Positions 1 to 8,799 of a stretch of DNA of 64,000 nucleotides are shown one piece after another. The notes beneath the pieces are model-generated. The model was given only the letters and a program-made list of their open reading frames with translations, was not told the origin of the DNA and ran no database searches. The translations under genes and the position numbers were made by a program. The stretch covers positions 2,090,207-2,154,206 of the forward strand of contig NZ_CP031222.1 of assembly GCF_003351745.1 (NCBI RefSeq), in the 5' to 3' direction. The DNA is from Aquirhabdus parva (lineage in GTDB: Bacteria; Pseudomonadota; Gammaproteobacteria; Pseudomonadales; Moraxellaceae). Each line of letters begins with the position of its first letter. The first letter of the stretch is position 1.

Positions 1-1060
1 GTTTAAGATCAACTTGTTCGCCATTTAAGGCCAGTGAAACAGACGGCGCATCAGCCAACGTAATGCTAAATGGTGAAGTACCACTCAACGTTAAAGGCTC
101 ATCAGTATTATGTACGCCGCTCGCCAATGTTTTCCCACTCGCATCCTGCACGATAACATCGCTCGACTTATTAAAAGTCAGTACAAGCTGATCATTTGCA
201 GGAGCAGCCGGACTAGGCAGGGCAGACAACGGTGCCTGGCTGGTAGGAGATGTAATGATATTACCTGTCGAATTTGAATCTGTGTGGGTATTTTCATTCA
301 ACACAACCGCATGAGTATCACTGCTAGATGGTGAATTCATCACACGCTTTACGAGTGGGCGGAGTAATAAGACGATGATCACCAAGACGACAGGTACAAG
401 CAGCCATAGCATCCAGCGTTTACTCTTACGTGTTTTACTTTGCAACTTCGCTAATTGCTGGAGGGGTGAGTTTTCTAACGAATGGTTACTCGATAATCCG
501 GTTGCACTGGTATAAATCTCATTAAACTGAGTGATCAAAATATCAGAATCTATGCCCAGCACACGTGCATAGCTACGTAAATACCCACGAATAAAAGCAG
601 GCTCGGGTAATGACTTGTATTCATCTGCTTCGATTGCAACCAACAGACGCTCAGGAATATTAAGTTCACTGGCAATATCTTTTAACTCACGCTGTTTAAA
701 CAACCGAGCCTGCCTTAACCGCTCACCAGGTCGCTGGGCATTAGATGGTGCTTGCGCTTGTGTATTTGACAGTGATGAAGTGGGTGTAGACATCGTATTA
801 CCTGAAGAAGAATCAAAGACCGGGCTGGCATTGATGCCAGCAGTGTTTTCATGTGAACTATTTAAAGAATCTAGAGTCGCATCTTTTTTATCTAAACTAT
901 TTTTTTCAATCAAAGACGCTGTATCTGTTGTCATCGCGGTATGCGCTGGCAGAACGTCATCCTTCTGCGCACTTTCAGACAATGGATTATGATCCGCATC
1001 AGGTGTTTTAATCACGTCTGATTCTAACGGATTAGGTGTATCAGATGGTTTTAATCCCAT
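1..1060 (-). CDS. rodZ: RodZ cytoskeletal protein, 3' end beyond window
   Basis: This frame stays open from an ATG at 1060 to the left edge. Reading it by hand gives an acidic, low-complexity N-terminal region of about 100 residues. A helix-turn-helix domain follows (begins ERLRQARLFKQ, contains LPEPAFIRGYLRSYAR). Next comes a basic stretch, one membrane segment (WMLWLLVPVVLVIIVLLL) and the start of a DUF4115 beta domain (DQLVLTFNKSSDV). That is the RodZ architecture: the cytoplasmic HTH domain binds MreB and links it to the periplasmic wall machinery. The ATG overlaps the pilF stop by 10 nt, implying translational coupling. The pre-HTH extension is longer than in E. coli RodZ. Family call is firm; the C-terminus is unseen. 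Confidence 0.9.
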   Translation of the reverse strand, partial: MGLKPSDTPNPLESDVIKTPDADHNPLSESAQKDDVLPAHTAMTTDTASLIEKNSLDKKDATLDSLNSSHENTAGINASPVFDSSSGNTMSTPTSSLSNTQAQAPSNAQRPGERLRQARLFKQRELKDIASELNIPERLLVAIEADEYKSLPEPAFIRGYLRSYARVLGIDSDILITQFNEIYTSATGLSSNHSLENSPLQQLAKLQSKTRKSKRWMLWLLVPVVLVIIVLLLRPLVKRVMNSPSSSDTHAVVLNENTHTDSNSTGNIITSPTSQAPLSALPSPAAPANDQLVLTFNKSSDVIVQDASGKTLASGVHNTDEPLTLSGTSPFSITLADAPSVSLALNGEQVDLK

Positions 1061-1929
1061 GCCGCCCCCGTTTTCAACAGTTCGTTATAGTGCTGATATT
1101 CAGGACTATTTGGGTATGACAACTGCAAGCGCTCGGCCAAGGACTGTAAACGTCCCATATCTTGTGTCTGATGGGCAATCCGCATCCCCAACCACAATGA
1201 TCGCGCACTTTGTGGTTGCCCGCCTAATAACTGTAAATATTCATCGTAAAGGCTACGCGCAGCTTGAACCCGATTCTGGCCCAAGAAGATTTGAGCCAAT
1301 TCAAAGCGTGCAACCAAGGAGTTTCTATTGGCTTGCAGGGCTTGAGTGAAAGCTTGCTGAGCCTCGGCGGGTTTACCCAGTACCTCTGCCGTCAAGCCAA
1401 GATTTTCTAAAGCGGCATAGCGCTCTGTATAACCCAACTGCGAACCCGCCAGTTCGAACTGGGTATAGGCCTCGGCATAACGCTTACGACTACTCAAAAA
1501 TACGCCATAGTTATTGCGCGCTTGGGCAAAATCATCTTTTAAAGCAATTGCCTTCTTAAAATACTCTTCCGCTTTGATCTGATTCGGCTCACTGCCCTCT
1601 TGCTGCAATAGTACGCCCATCATGTTATTTGCTTCAGGGAGTCTGGGTTCCGTTTTCAAGGCAATTGCCAGACTACGCTGGGCCGCATCGAGATCTCCAC
1701 TTTTAATGTACTCGGCTGCCATAGCAGTTCGTGCACGTGCAGCAGCCTCTGGATTAGGCGGTGATTGTGCAGCCTTCATCATGGAGCCAGGCTCAGAAAC
1801 AGTTGATTGGCATCCAGTAAGCACCGCTATAGACAGTAAAAGTGCAGAAACCACTCCCACAGGTACATTGTTACGCAATGAACCATTCCCTTCGCTGATT
1901 CGGCGTATATGCTGATTGAATGCAACCAC
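1051..1929 (-). CDS. pilF: Type IV pilus biogenesis lipoprotein PilF/PilW (TPR)
   Basis: The 292-residue product has a type II signal with lipobox LTGC around residues 37-40, so the mature protein should be an outer-membrane lipoprotein. Tetratricopeptide repeats follow through most of the length (for example LPEANNMMGVLLQQEG and AQARNNYGVFLSSRKRYAEA). In Pseudomonas and Acinetobacter this family is the pilotin needed for multimer formation of the PilQ secretin. It sits 3 nt after rlmN and overlaps rodZ, the usual gammaproteobacterial order. The N-terminal stretch before the hydrophobic core is long for a lipoprotein signal, so a downstream start is possible. Confidence 0.92.
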   Translation of the reverse strand: MVAFNQHIRRISEGNGSLRNNVPVGVVSALLLSIAVLTGCQSTVSEPGSMMKAAQSPPNPEAAARARTAMAAEYIKSGDLDAAQRSLAIALKTEPRLPEANNMMGVLLQQEGSEPNQIKAEEYFKKAIALKDDFAQARNNYGVFLSSRKRYAEAYTQFELAGSQLGYTERYAALENLGLTAEVLGKPAEAQQAFTQALQANRNSLVARFELAQIFLGQNRVQAARSLYDEYLQLLGGQPQSARSLWLGMRIAHQTQDMGRLQSLAERLQLSYPNSPEYQHYNELLKTGAAWD

Positions 1930-1932
1930 TCT

Positions 1933-3432
1933 CTAACCTCGCGTTCTCAATATTTCACTCCGCCGTCCCTGATTGGAATGAGCGGTCTTCTGTTCGGTAC
2001 TTTGTTGATCTTTATTCTTTTGCTCAACCACTTTTTGTTTCCAACGCTCCGCACGACGCGTCCGATCCGCAACCTGCCCCACCAATTGACCACAGGCGGC
2101 ATCAATATCATCACCACGAGTCGCCCTAACTGTACAGACAAACCCAGCATCTGCTAATGTTTTCTGGAAGGTCATGATCCGCTCACGGCCAGAGCGCTCA
2201 TAGGGTGCGTGTGGAAACGGATTAAATGGAATGAGGTTAATCTTACTGGGTAAATCACCTAAAAGTTGTATCAATTGTTTGGCGTGCTTTTGCTGATCAT
2301 TGACCCCATCCAGCATCACATACTCAATCGTCACATGTTTCTTACGTGAAGGCTCAAGCACATCATCCAATGTGTCGTCATCATCTTCGAGTAAGGCACT
2401 GCTTTGCAATAGCTTATTTGTAGGGTTTGTTGCAGTATGCTTACTATTTTTTTGCGCCGCTTTGGTTTGAGCGGTTTTTTCAGACTCAGGTGCACCGCGC
2501 GCAACGTAACGACGAGCCGCCGCAATCAACTCCGCCAGAGGATATTTCTTATTAATCGGTACCAATTCATTGCGCAATTCATCGTTCGGCGCATGCAATG
2601 ATATGGCCAAAGCAACATCAATCTCATCACCCAACTTATCGATCATAGGCACAATGCCAGATGTCGACAACGTCACACGGCGCTTCGACATGCCGTAGGC
2701 ATGATCATCCAGCATCAACTGCATGGAGGAAACGACAGGTACAAAGTTTAATAAAGGCTCGCCCATCCCCATCATTACCACATTGGTGACGGTGCGGGTA
2801 CGATCACCAACGGGTACATCTTCCATATAGGATTGGTTAGCGACCCATAGCTGGCCAATAATTTCTGCTGGCGTCAAATCGCGTTGAAAACCCTGTTTAC
2901 CCGTACTACAGAAACTACAATCCAGTGCACAGCCCACTTGAGACGATATACACAACGTCTTGCGCCCCTCAGCTGGAATGAGTACGGTCTCTACCAAAGA
3001 GCCAGCGCCCTCACCGACACGAAACACCCATTTACGGGTTCCATCTTTGGCAAATTCGCGATGCACAACTTCCGGCGCAGCCACATAAGCCAAGCGGGAT
3101 AACTTTTCGCGTAAAGGACCTGCTAAATTGGTCATTTCATTGAAATCAGTTACACCCAGTTGATGGATCCATTTCGTGACTTGCGCTGCACGAAACTTCT
3201 TTTCGCCAATACTTTCGAAATAGCCTTCAAGTTGCTTACGCGTCATCCCAAGCAGATTTACTTTCTCGTCTGATGCTTGATTTAAGCCCTTTGTATCCTG
3301 CTCGCTACTGGGTGCAAAAGGCTGAACAGCGTCACTTGCGGAAAACGACAAGGTATCGGCTTGCGCAAGTAAGCTGGGGGACTCAGGGGAAATCTGCGAC
3401 TCTACAATCGCACTCACGTCTGAAATACTCAT
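1933..3432 (-). CDS. rlmN: Dual-specificity 23S rRNA/tRNA m2A methyltransferase RlmN, with insertions
   Basis: RlmN is a radical-SAM enzyme that methylates C2 of A2503 in 23S rRNA and A37 of some tRNAs. The cluster-binding CALDCSFC motif is present, with [30 protein letters not shown] and the C-terminal [12 protein letters not shown] containing the methyl-carrying Cys. At 499 residues it is about 100 longer than typical. The extra length lies in a polar N-terminal leader of about 55 residues, an acidic/polar insertion at about residues 317-361 (contains [16 protein letters not shown]), and a Lys/Gln-rich tail near the C-terminus. The conserved flanks of the central insertion are contiguous in relatives, so it looks like an added disordered loop and not a sequencing artefact. 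Confidence 0.95.
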   Translation of the reverse strand: MSISDVSAIVESQISPESPSLLAQADTLSFSASDAVQPFAPSSEQDTKGLNQASDEKVNLLGMTRKQLEGYFESIGEKKFRAAQVTKWIHQLGVTDFNEMTNLAGPLREKLSRLAYVAAPEVVHREFAKDGTRKWVFRVGEGAGSLVETVLIPAEGRKTLCISSQVGCALDCSFCSTGKQGFQRDLTPAEIIGQLWVANQSYMEDVPVGDRTRTVTNVVMMGMGEPLLNFVPVVSSMQLMLDDHAYGMSKRRVTLSTSGIVPMIDKLGDEIDVALAISLHAPNDELRNELVPINKKYPLAELIAAARRYVARGAPESEKTAQTKAAQKNSKHTATNPTNKLLQSSALLEDDDDTLDDVLEPSRKKHVTIEYVMLDGVNDQQKHAKQLIQLLGDLPSKINLIPFNPFPHAPYERSGRERIMTFQKTLADAGFVCTVRATRGDDIDAACGQLVGQVADRTRRAERWKQKVVEQKNKDQQSTEQKTAHSNQGRRSEILRTRG

Positions 3433-3471
3433 TACTTTTTTCCAAACAAAAACGGGGAATATGAAAACAGC

Positions 3472-3498
3472 AAAAACCAGATGTCGAAAAACATCTGG
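3472..3498 (-). terminator. Intrinsic terminator downstream of ndk
   Basis: An 8-bp perfect stem, CCAGATGT (3477-3484) with ACATCTGG (3491-3498), is followed on the minus strand by five T residues (3472-3476). It lies between the ndk stop and the rlmN start, so rlmN probably has its own promoter in the interval 3433-3470 or is read by leak-through. Confidence 0.7.
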
Positions 3499-3613
3499 TT
3501 TCTTAGCAAAGTGCTATGCTAAACCTAACGCTTTGATTTTAACATGCAGCACACTCTAACAGTCATACAATTAGAGCAAATCACACATTAAAGCCAATCG
3601 TTATCACCGCAGA

Positions 3614-4045
3614 TTAACGAGTACGTGTAGTCACTTCGTCTGCAGTGAAAAAGTAAGCAATTTCACGGTTTGCAGACTCTACTGAGTCTGAACCATGCGC
3701 AGCATTTTCATCAATGCTGGTTGCGAAGTCAGCACGGATTGTGCCTGGTGCAGCTTCTTTAGGGTTGGTCGCACCCAAGATATCACGATGTGCAAGAACT
3801 GCATTTTCGCCTTCAAGTACAGAAACCAATACTGGGCCTGAAGTCATGAATGCAACTAAATCACCGAAGAAACCGCGTTCTTTGTGTTCTGCGTAGAAAC
3901 CTTCTGCGTCTGCTTTAGACAGTTGTTTCATTTTTGCTGCAACGATTTTCAAGCCGCCTTTTTCAAAACGTGCATAGATGTCGCCAATGTGGTTTTTGCC
4001 AACTGCGTCTGGTTTAACGATAGACAGGGTACGTTCGATTGCCAT
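3614..4045 (-). CDS. ndk: Nucleoside diphosphate kinase
   Basis: The enzyme transfers the gamma-phosphate of ATP to nucleoside diphosphates through a phosphohistidine. The 143 residues match the family length. Visible motifs are the N-terminal [12 protein letters not shown], the nucleotide-binding [14 protein letters not shown] and the active-site region NAAHGSDS, whose His is the catalytic residue. A plausible ribosome-binding site (AAGGAA) lies just before the ATG. A terminator follows at 3472-3498, so ndk is probably monocistronic. Confidence 0.97.
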   Translation of the reverse strand: MAIERTLSIVKPDAVGKNHIGDIYARFEKGGLKIVAAKMKQLSKADAEGFYAEHKERGFFGDLVAFMTSGPVLVSVLEGENAVLAHRDILGATNPKEAAPGTIRADFATSIDENAAHGSDSVESANREIAYFFTADEVTTRTR

Positions 4046-4232
4046 GCTGCAATATTCCTTAAGTAGGGGTTGAGTAGATAAAGCTAAAAAGTCAGGCGCG
4101 TATTATACCGACGCCTAGGCACAAAGATAGGGCATGTTTTGTTTTACAGTTTTTTATCTGACCAAAACCAAGATCAATCCGCAGAATAGTCACTGTAGAC
4201 TGCAAAATAATGACGATCCTCGCAAAGATGAA

Positions 4233-4433
4233 TTAATCGACTTCATCGAGCCATTGCATTTGAATCGCTTCAAGGATTTTTTCATTAGAACGATTAGGGT
4301 CATCTTGAAAATCAGGTAACTCGCGTACCCAACGATGTAAATCGGTAAAACGAATGGTCTTTGGATCAACATCAGGATGAGCATCGATCAGTGCTAAAGC
4401 GATATCCAGCGAATCAGTCCAACGTAACGGCAT
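4233..4433 (-). CDS. iscX: Fe-S cluster assembly adaptor IscX
   Basis: A 66-residue acidic protein carrying the IscX/YfhJ pattern: W near the N-terminus, [14 protein letters not shown], then [18 protein letters not shown]. In E. coli IscX binds IscS and modulates iron-sulfur cluster assembly. Here it stands apart from any isc operon visible in the window. A hairpin (4447-4473) lies just upstream of its start codon. Length and motif agree with the family. Confidence 0.93.
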   Translation of the reverse strand: MPLRWTDSLDIALALIDAHPDVDPKTIRFTDLHRWVRELPDFQDDPNRSNEKILEAIQMQWLDEVD

Positions 4434-4446
4434 GATTTATTTCCAA

Positions 4447-4490
4447 GCTAAAGTTCAATGGCGGAACTTTAGCAGGTTTTTTGTTTTTTT
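4447..4490 (+). terminator. Terminator-like hairpin oriented against iscX
   Basis: A 10-bp perfect stem, GCTAAAGTTC (4447-4456) with GAACTTTAGC (4464-4473), is followed on the plus strand by AGG and a T-rich tract to 4490. By its T-tract it would stop plus-strand transcription, yet all genes around it are on the minus strand. Read on the minus strand it is a leader hairpin ending 13 nt before the iscX start. Confidence 0.5.
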
Positions 4491-4571
4491 AAAGTATTAA
4501 GACTGCCCGTTGGCATCCAATACTTGTCGGTTTTCAAGACGAACAAGCATTTTTGCAGACTTGCTGACTAC

Positions 4572-5945
4572 TCATCTGGCCAATTTAATACGATAAAAGA
4601 TCCACATGAGTAGCAGCCAAAATGGCATGACATAGACCGATATCGCCACACCGGGAATCTGAGTCATAATGCCGAGGATCAGCATCACAAATGCCAGACA
4701 CAGATAATTTGTCCACGGATACCAAAACGCCTTGAAGTGTGGCGTGATACCTTCACGATTCTTTGCTGCGCGGAATTTCAGATGCGCCAAACTGATCATC
4801 GCCCAATTGATCACTAATGCTGCGACAACCAGTGACATCAACAGCTCCAGAGCTCGCTCTGGAATCGTATAATTGACGAGTACACAGACAAAAGTCATGA
4901 GCGCCGATACACCAATGGCCAGTGCAGGGACACCACGACGATTAACATGCAAAAATGCTTTAGGCGCATCACCTTGTACTGCCAGTCCATACAGCATCCG
5001 GCTATTGCAATACACACAGCTGTTATAGACTGACAATGCCGCAGTTAACACCACAAAATTAAGGATATTGGCAGCTAAATCACTGCCAATGATTGAGAAA
5101 ATACTGACAAATGGACTACTTAAATAATTATCACCGCCCGCAGATAGACTTAATAGCAATTGATCCCAAGGCCGTAAAGACAGTAAAACAACTAAAGCAC
5201 CAATATAAAAAATCAAAATCCGTAAAACGAGCTGGTTTATCGCTTTCGGAATTACTTTTCTCGGTTCGGAAGCTTCAGCCGCAGTAATGCCCACCAATTC
5301 TAACCCCCCAAAAGAAAACATGATCAAGGCCAGTGCCATCAAAAGACCATGCCACCCATTGGGCAAAAAACCACCATGCTGCCATAAGTTGCTAAAAGAA
5401 GCATGCGGCCCACCAGCTCCACTCAACAACAAATATCCACCTAGAATGATCATGCCAACAATGGCCGCGACTTTGATAATTGCAAACCAGAATTCAGACT
5501 CGCCAAACCAACTGACCCGCGTCAAATTAATCAGATTAATCAATACAAAGAAAACGGCAGCTGTGGCCCACGTCGGAATATCAGGCCACCAATAATGGAT
5601 ATACTTACCCACCGCGGTTAGCTCTGACATCCCCACCAACACATACAAAACCCAATAATTCCAGCCCGAAAGAAACCCGGCAAAACCGCCCCAATACTTG
5701 TGTGCAAAATGGCTAAATGAGCCCGCTACAGGCTCTTCAACAATCATTTCGCCAAGCTGACGCATGATCAGGAAGGCAATCAATCCGCCAATAGCATAGC
5801 CCAAAATCATCGCTGGGCCAGCCATCTTAAGCACACCAGCAGAACCTAAAAAGAGCCCAGTCCCTATGGCACCACCCAACGCAATGAGTTGGATATGGCG
5901 ATTTTTCAAGCCCCGATTTAAGGACATTTCCGTTGGGTTATTCAT
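4572..5945 (-). CDS. Amino-acid permease, APC family (AroP/PheP-like)
   Basis: A 457-residue inner-membrane protein with about 12 predicted helices. The N-terminal signature LKNRHIQLIALGGAIGTGLFLGSA is that of the amino acid transporter (AAT) subfamily, proton symporters of aromatic or other neutral amino acids and related substrates. IVEEPVAGSFSHFAHKYWG and EASEPRKVIPKAINQ are further subfamily hallmarks. Resemblance is closest to AroP/PheP/CycA-type carriers, but the substrate cannot be read from sequence. No neighbour shares an obvious pathway. The 3' end lies 138 bp from iscX. Confidence 0.9.
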   Translation of the reverse strand: MNNPTEMSLNRGLKNRHIQLIALGGAIGTGLFLGSAGVLKMAGPAMILGYAIGGLIAFLIMRQLGEMIVEEPVAGSFSHFAHKYWGGFAGFLSGWNYWVLYVLVGMSELTAVGKYIHYWWPDIPTWATAAVFFVLINLINLTRVSWFGESEFWFAIIKVAAIVGMIILGGYLLLSGAGGPHASFSNLWQHGGFLPNGWHGLLMALALIMFSFGGLELVGITAAEASEPRKVIPKAINQLVLRILIFYIGALVVLLSLRPWDQLLLSLSAGGDNYLSSPFVSIFSIIGSDLAANILNFVVLTAALSVYNSCVYCNSRMLYGLAVQGDAPKAFLHVNRRGVPALAIGVSALMTFVCVLVNYTIPERALELLMSLVVAALVINWAMISLAHLKFRAAKNREGITPHFKAFWYPWTNYLCLAFVMLILGIMTQIPGVAISVYVMPFWLLLMWIFYRIKLAR

Positions 5946-6126
5946 ATAGTGGAATCACAAGTTAATCTTGACGGTATCATAAAGGGAAAAAGGGATCATA
6001 AGGCATGTCGGATTAAGAATCAGATATACCTAAAACCCTTGTACGGGAATCATTGAATGAGAATATCATGCAGAAATCACTTTATCACTTAGGTAGATAA
6101 CCTAAGCAAAAATTAGACCGATTGGA

Positions 6127-6876
6127 TTAAACAACAAAGCTGCTTACCAGTCGAGACTTTTTAATGCCACGCCAGACCCAATGAACCTGACTGTCTTCAA
6201 AACGATCACCATCAAACCACAGAAATACGCCCTCCATCATTTCCGGCCAGTCTTCTGAAGTAATCTCAGGCTCGTCTTGCATCACCGCCAAAAATGCCGC
6301 CAAAATCGTATCATGGCTCACTGCAAGCAGAACGCTATTCTCAGCACTGGGTAAGTAGTCATACAGCAGACTCAGAATATCCAATACACCTTGGGCAGGG
6401 TGTTTCATGCCCTCAACTTGCTTGGATAGGAAGGCATTAATAAATTTAAGAGCGCCATATTGGCGAAAGACTGCGCTTAAACGCGCGGCATCGAGTACAA
6501 AGCTTCCAGGCTCGACGAGCAGTGTAGTTTCAATAATATCAGTACGATTTTCTTCATTTTCGTCCAGACTGCCCCCCAACATGCGCAGTGCCGTGTCCAC
6601 ACAGCGCCCGATAGGACTGGATAAACACGCACGAAACTCTCGTCCCGTCCAATTGCATAGATACTCACCCCACGCATACGCAAGCTCCCGCCCGACTTCA
6701 GTCAGAGGGAGGGCATAACTTGCAAAACCCTGCCCGTCTGCCGCGACACGCAGAGAGTGACGGGTAAGCAGCACGATCGGCTGCGCTACAGGCAGTTGCG
6801 CAAGGCTCGCATGCATGGATACAGGGAGATGCGTCAGTGTTTGGGTGAGTTCATCAGACATACAATATTCTAACAC
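6127..6876 (-). CDS. Histidine phosphatase superfamily protein
   Basis: The 249-residue product has LLTRHSLR near residue 37, corresponding to the RHG-type motif whose His is phosphorylated during catalysis. The second catalytic element appears as AVSHDTILAAFLAV near residue 186. The SHDT form resembles the histidine acid phosphatase branch more than phosphoglycerate mutases. No signal peptide is seen, so it is probably cytoplasmic. The frame can start at GTG (6876) or at an ATG 15 nt later (6861). Neither has a strong ribosome-binding site. Substrate unknown. Confidence 0.75.
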   Translation of the reverse strand: MLEYCMSDELTQTLTHLPVSMHASLAQLPVAQPIVLLTRHSLRVAADGQGFASYALPLTEVGRELAYAWGEYLCNWTGREFRACLSSPIGRCVDTALRMLGGSLDENEENRTDIIETTLLVEPGSFVLDAARLSAVFRQYGALKFINAFLSKQVEGMKHPAQGVLDILSLLYDYLPSAENSVLLAVSHDTILAAFLAVMQDEPEITSEDWPEMMEGVFLWFDGDRFEDSQVHWVWRGIKKSRLVSSFVV

Positions 6877-6931
6877 GCCACAACTCGTTCGTAGATCACT
6901 TGATCGCCTATCTTTATCTGATCGTCGCTTG

Positions 6932-8017
6932 CTAAAAAGATTTTAACTGCTCAGTTTGCCTTACCAGATCATTAAAAACATCAGCCGAGGATACCCCTGT
7001 ACCCCTATAAACAGACTGTCCCGACCAAAGGTTCGTGAACTGGGCATTATTTTGCTTTTGTGACTCGGCTCTCAGAGCCGTCGTCAAACTATTCTGGATG
7101 GGATACTGAGGAATGATACGACCTGATTGCTTGACCTCAACATCCACTTCACGCATAAATTCATTTTGAATCCCTCGCGCGAAACGTCCCGAAAAATTCC
7201 GCGTCAGTACGGTATCGGTGTCTTTTGCAACCTTCAATGCCGCTTTATATGCAGGAATTGCACTGCTCTCACTGCTTGCAATAAAAGCCGTGCCGATCTG
7301 TACCGCAGCGGCCCCTAAAATGAATGCTGCTCGTATAGTACGACCATCATTGATACCCCCAGAAGCCAAGATTGGGATAGAAACCTGATCAGCCATTTGC
7401 GGAATGAGCGCTATAGAGCCGATCTGCGGTAGCTCCACGTCTGCCAAGAAACTTCCACGATGCCCACCCGCTTCGATGCCTTGTGCCGTAATGGCATCGA
7501 CACCTTTTTCCTCTAAGATTTGTGCTTCTTTGACACAAGTTGCCGTACCGATGAGAACCACGCCTTTTTCTTTAAATAATGCGATGATTTCGTCTGCCAA
7601 AATACCAAACGTAAAACTCACGATTTGAATCTGCTCATCCAGCAACACTTGTACTTGATCGCGATATGAATAAAATTGGAAGTCGCTAATCGGCTGACTT
7701 TGAAATGCAACGCTATGCTTCTGTGCTAATTCTTCTAAATATTCCGCCATGCTTTGTGCATGAGCAAATGCTGAGGCGTCCGTTGGGACATCATGGGCAA
7801 AAAGATTAACCGCAAAAGGTCGCTGGGTCAGTGACTTGGTTTTCTTTATGAGGGCTAATGTTTTCTCGGGAGATAAGCCTCCAACAGGTAATGAGCCTAA
7901 ACCTCCAAGATTTGAAACGGCAGCGACCATTTCAGGTGTAGTGACACCCAGCATAGGGGCTTGAATAATCGGATATGTAATACCTAATAATTGTGTTAAC
8001 CCATTTTGCCAATTCAT
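6932..8017 (-). CDS. Nitronate monooxygenase / 2-nitropropane dioxygenase family flavoprotein
   Basis: FMN-dependent TIM-barrel enzyme of the nitronate monooxygenase family, which oxidises toxic nitronates such as propionate-3-nitronate. The N-terminal GITYPIIQAPMLGVTTPEMV, the GIEAGGHRGSF segment with the catalytic His, and phosphate-binding SGGINDGRTIRAAFILGA followed by AVQIGTAFIASSES are all present. Length 361 is normal. It is divergently oriented from the metallopeptidase at 8219 with about 200 bp between them. Some members are annotated enoyl-ACP reductase-like, so the substrate remains open. Confidence 0.9.
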   Translation of the reverse strand: MNWQNGLTQLLGITYPIIQAPMLGVTTPEMVAAVSNLGGLGSLPVGGLSPEKTLALIKKTKSLTQRPFAVNLFAHDVPTDASAFAHAQSMAEYLEELAQKHSVAFQSQPISDFQFYSYRDQVQVLLDEQIQIVSFTFGILADEIIALFKEKGVVLIGTATCVKEAQILEEKGVDAITAQGIEAGGHRGSFLADVELPQIGSIALIPQMADQVSIPILASGGINDGRTIRAAFILGAAAVQIGTAFIASSESSAIPAYKAALKVAKDTDTVLTRNFSGRFARGIQNEFMREVDVEVKQSGRIIPQYPIQNSLTTALRAESQKQNNAQFTNLWSGQSVYRGTGVSSADVFNDLVRQTEQLKSF

Positions 8018-8181
8018 AACTCACCCCAGACCTCAGACGTATGCGATATCACAGGTCTAAACTTTAGTGTTTACACTATCTCAAAGTTATAGACCTAAAA
8101 AATAATAATCCATTCCTATCCCTAAACCTCATTCCAAAAATAAATAATGAATATGGATCGTAATCATAAAAATTAATCCAT

Positions 8182-8210
8182 TCTTAAGTTAAGATTTTTT
8201 TGGGTATAAT
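8182..8210 (+). promoter_or_regulatory. Sigma-70 promoter for the YgjP-like gene
   Basis: A perfect TATAAT (8205-8210) lies 9 nt before the first possible start codon. The -35 region at the expected spacing (8182-8187, TCTTAA) is poor. Transcription would begin at about 8217, leaving an almost leaderless message if the first TTG is used. Confidence 0.5.
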
Positions 8211-8218
8211 ATCGTTCA

Positions 8219-8770
8219 TTGACCCCACCCTACTCATCAAAAAGTATTCCATTGACCCAGCAGCTTAAATACCTCAATCACTACCCGACTCATCTTCAAG
8301 ATCAAATCAGACAAATGCTGAATGAAGATAAGCTAGGACATTACTTGCAAAAGAAATATGCTGAATCGCATCAGATTCAAACGGACAAGGCACTTTATGG
8401 CTACGCCTTAGAGCTGAAACAAACCTATCTGAAGAATGCGGCGGCGATCGATAAAGTGATTTTCGATAATCACCTGACGGTGGATCATCATGCATTGGGT
8501 TTGAATACTGCGATTAGTCGAGTACAAGGTGGGAAGCTGAAAGCCAAGAAGGAAATTCGTATTGCTGCGCTATTCAAGCATACGCCCGCCGCTTTTCTAC
8601 GCATGATCGTAGTCCACGAACTAGCGCACCTCAAAGAACGCGACCACAACAAAGCCTTCTATCAATTGTGTGAGCACATGCTGCCCGACTATCATCAATT
8701 GGAATTTGATCTCAGGGTCTACCTGACCTATCGTGATGCCATAAAAAACAAACCCTCAATATCATCATAA
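8219..8770 (+). CDS. YgjP-like metallopeptidase domain protein
   Basis: A soluble protein of up to 183 residues with the zinc-protease motif VVHELAHLKERDHNKAFY (HExxH plus a downstream His), the hallmark of the YgjP/WLM metallopeptidase-like family. The conserved tail HMLPDYHQLEFDLRVYLT is also there. The first start is TTG at 8219. A second in-frame TTG at about 8249 would remove ten poorly conserved residues and give a normal 5' leader relative to the TATAAT at 8205. Substrate unknown. Its 3' end forms one arm of the terminator shared with the convergent Anbu gene. Confidence 0.82.
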   Translation: MTPPYSSKSIPLTQQLKYLNHYPTHLQDQIRQMLNEDKLGHYLQKKYAESHQIQTDKALYGYALELKQTYLKNAAAIDKVIFDNHLTVDHHALGLNTAISRVQGGKLKAKKEIRIAALFKHTPAAFLRMIVVHELAHLKERDHNKAFYQLCEHMLPDYHQLEFDLRVYLTYRDAIKNKPSISS

Positions 8771-8781
8771 TATTGAGGGTT
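8751..8781. terminator. Bidirectional terminator between convergent genes
   Basis: A 12-bp perfect stem, AACCCTCAATAT (8751-8762) with ATATTGAGGGTT (8770-8781), has a 7-nt loop and A/T flanks on both sides. It includes the stop codon of the upstream gene and ends 18 bp before the stop of Anbu, so it can serve both. Confidence 0.75.
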
Positions 8782-8799
8782 TCATGCTGGCATGGAATG

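Noticed and set aside
615-992. Plus-strand 125-codon frame
   Set aside because: It lies wholly inside rodZ on the other strand, which has clear HTH, membrane and DUF4115 parts.
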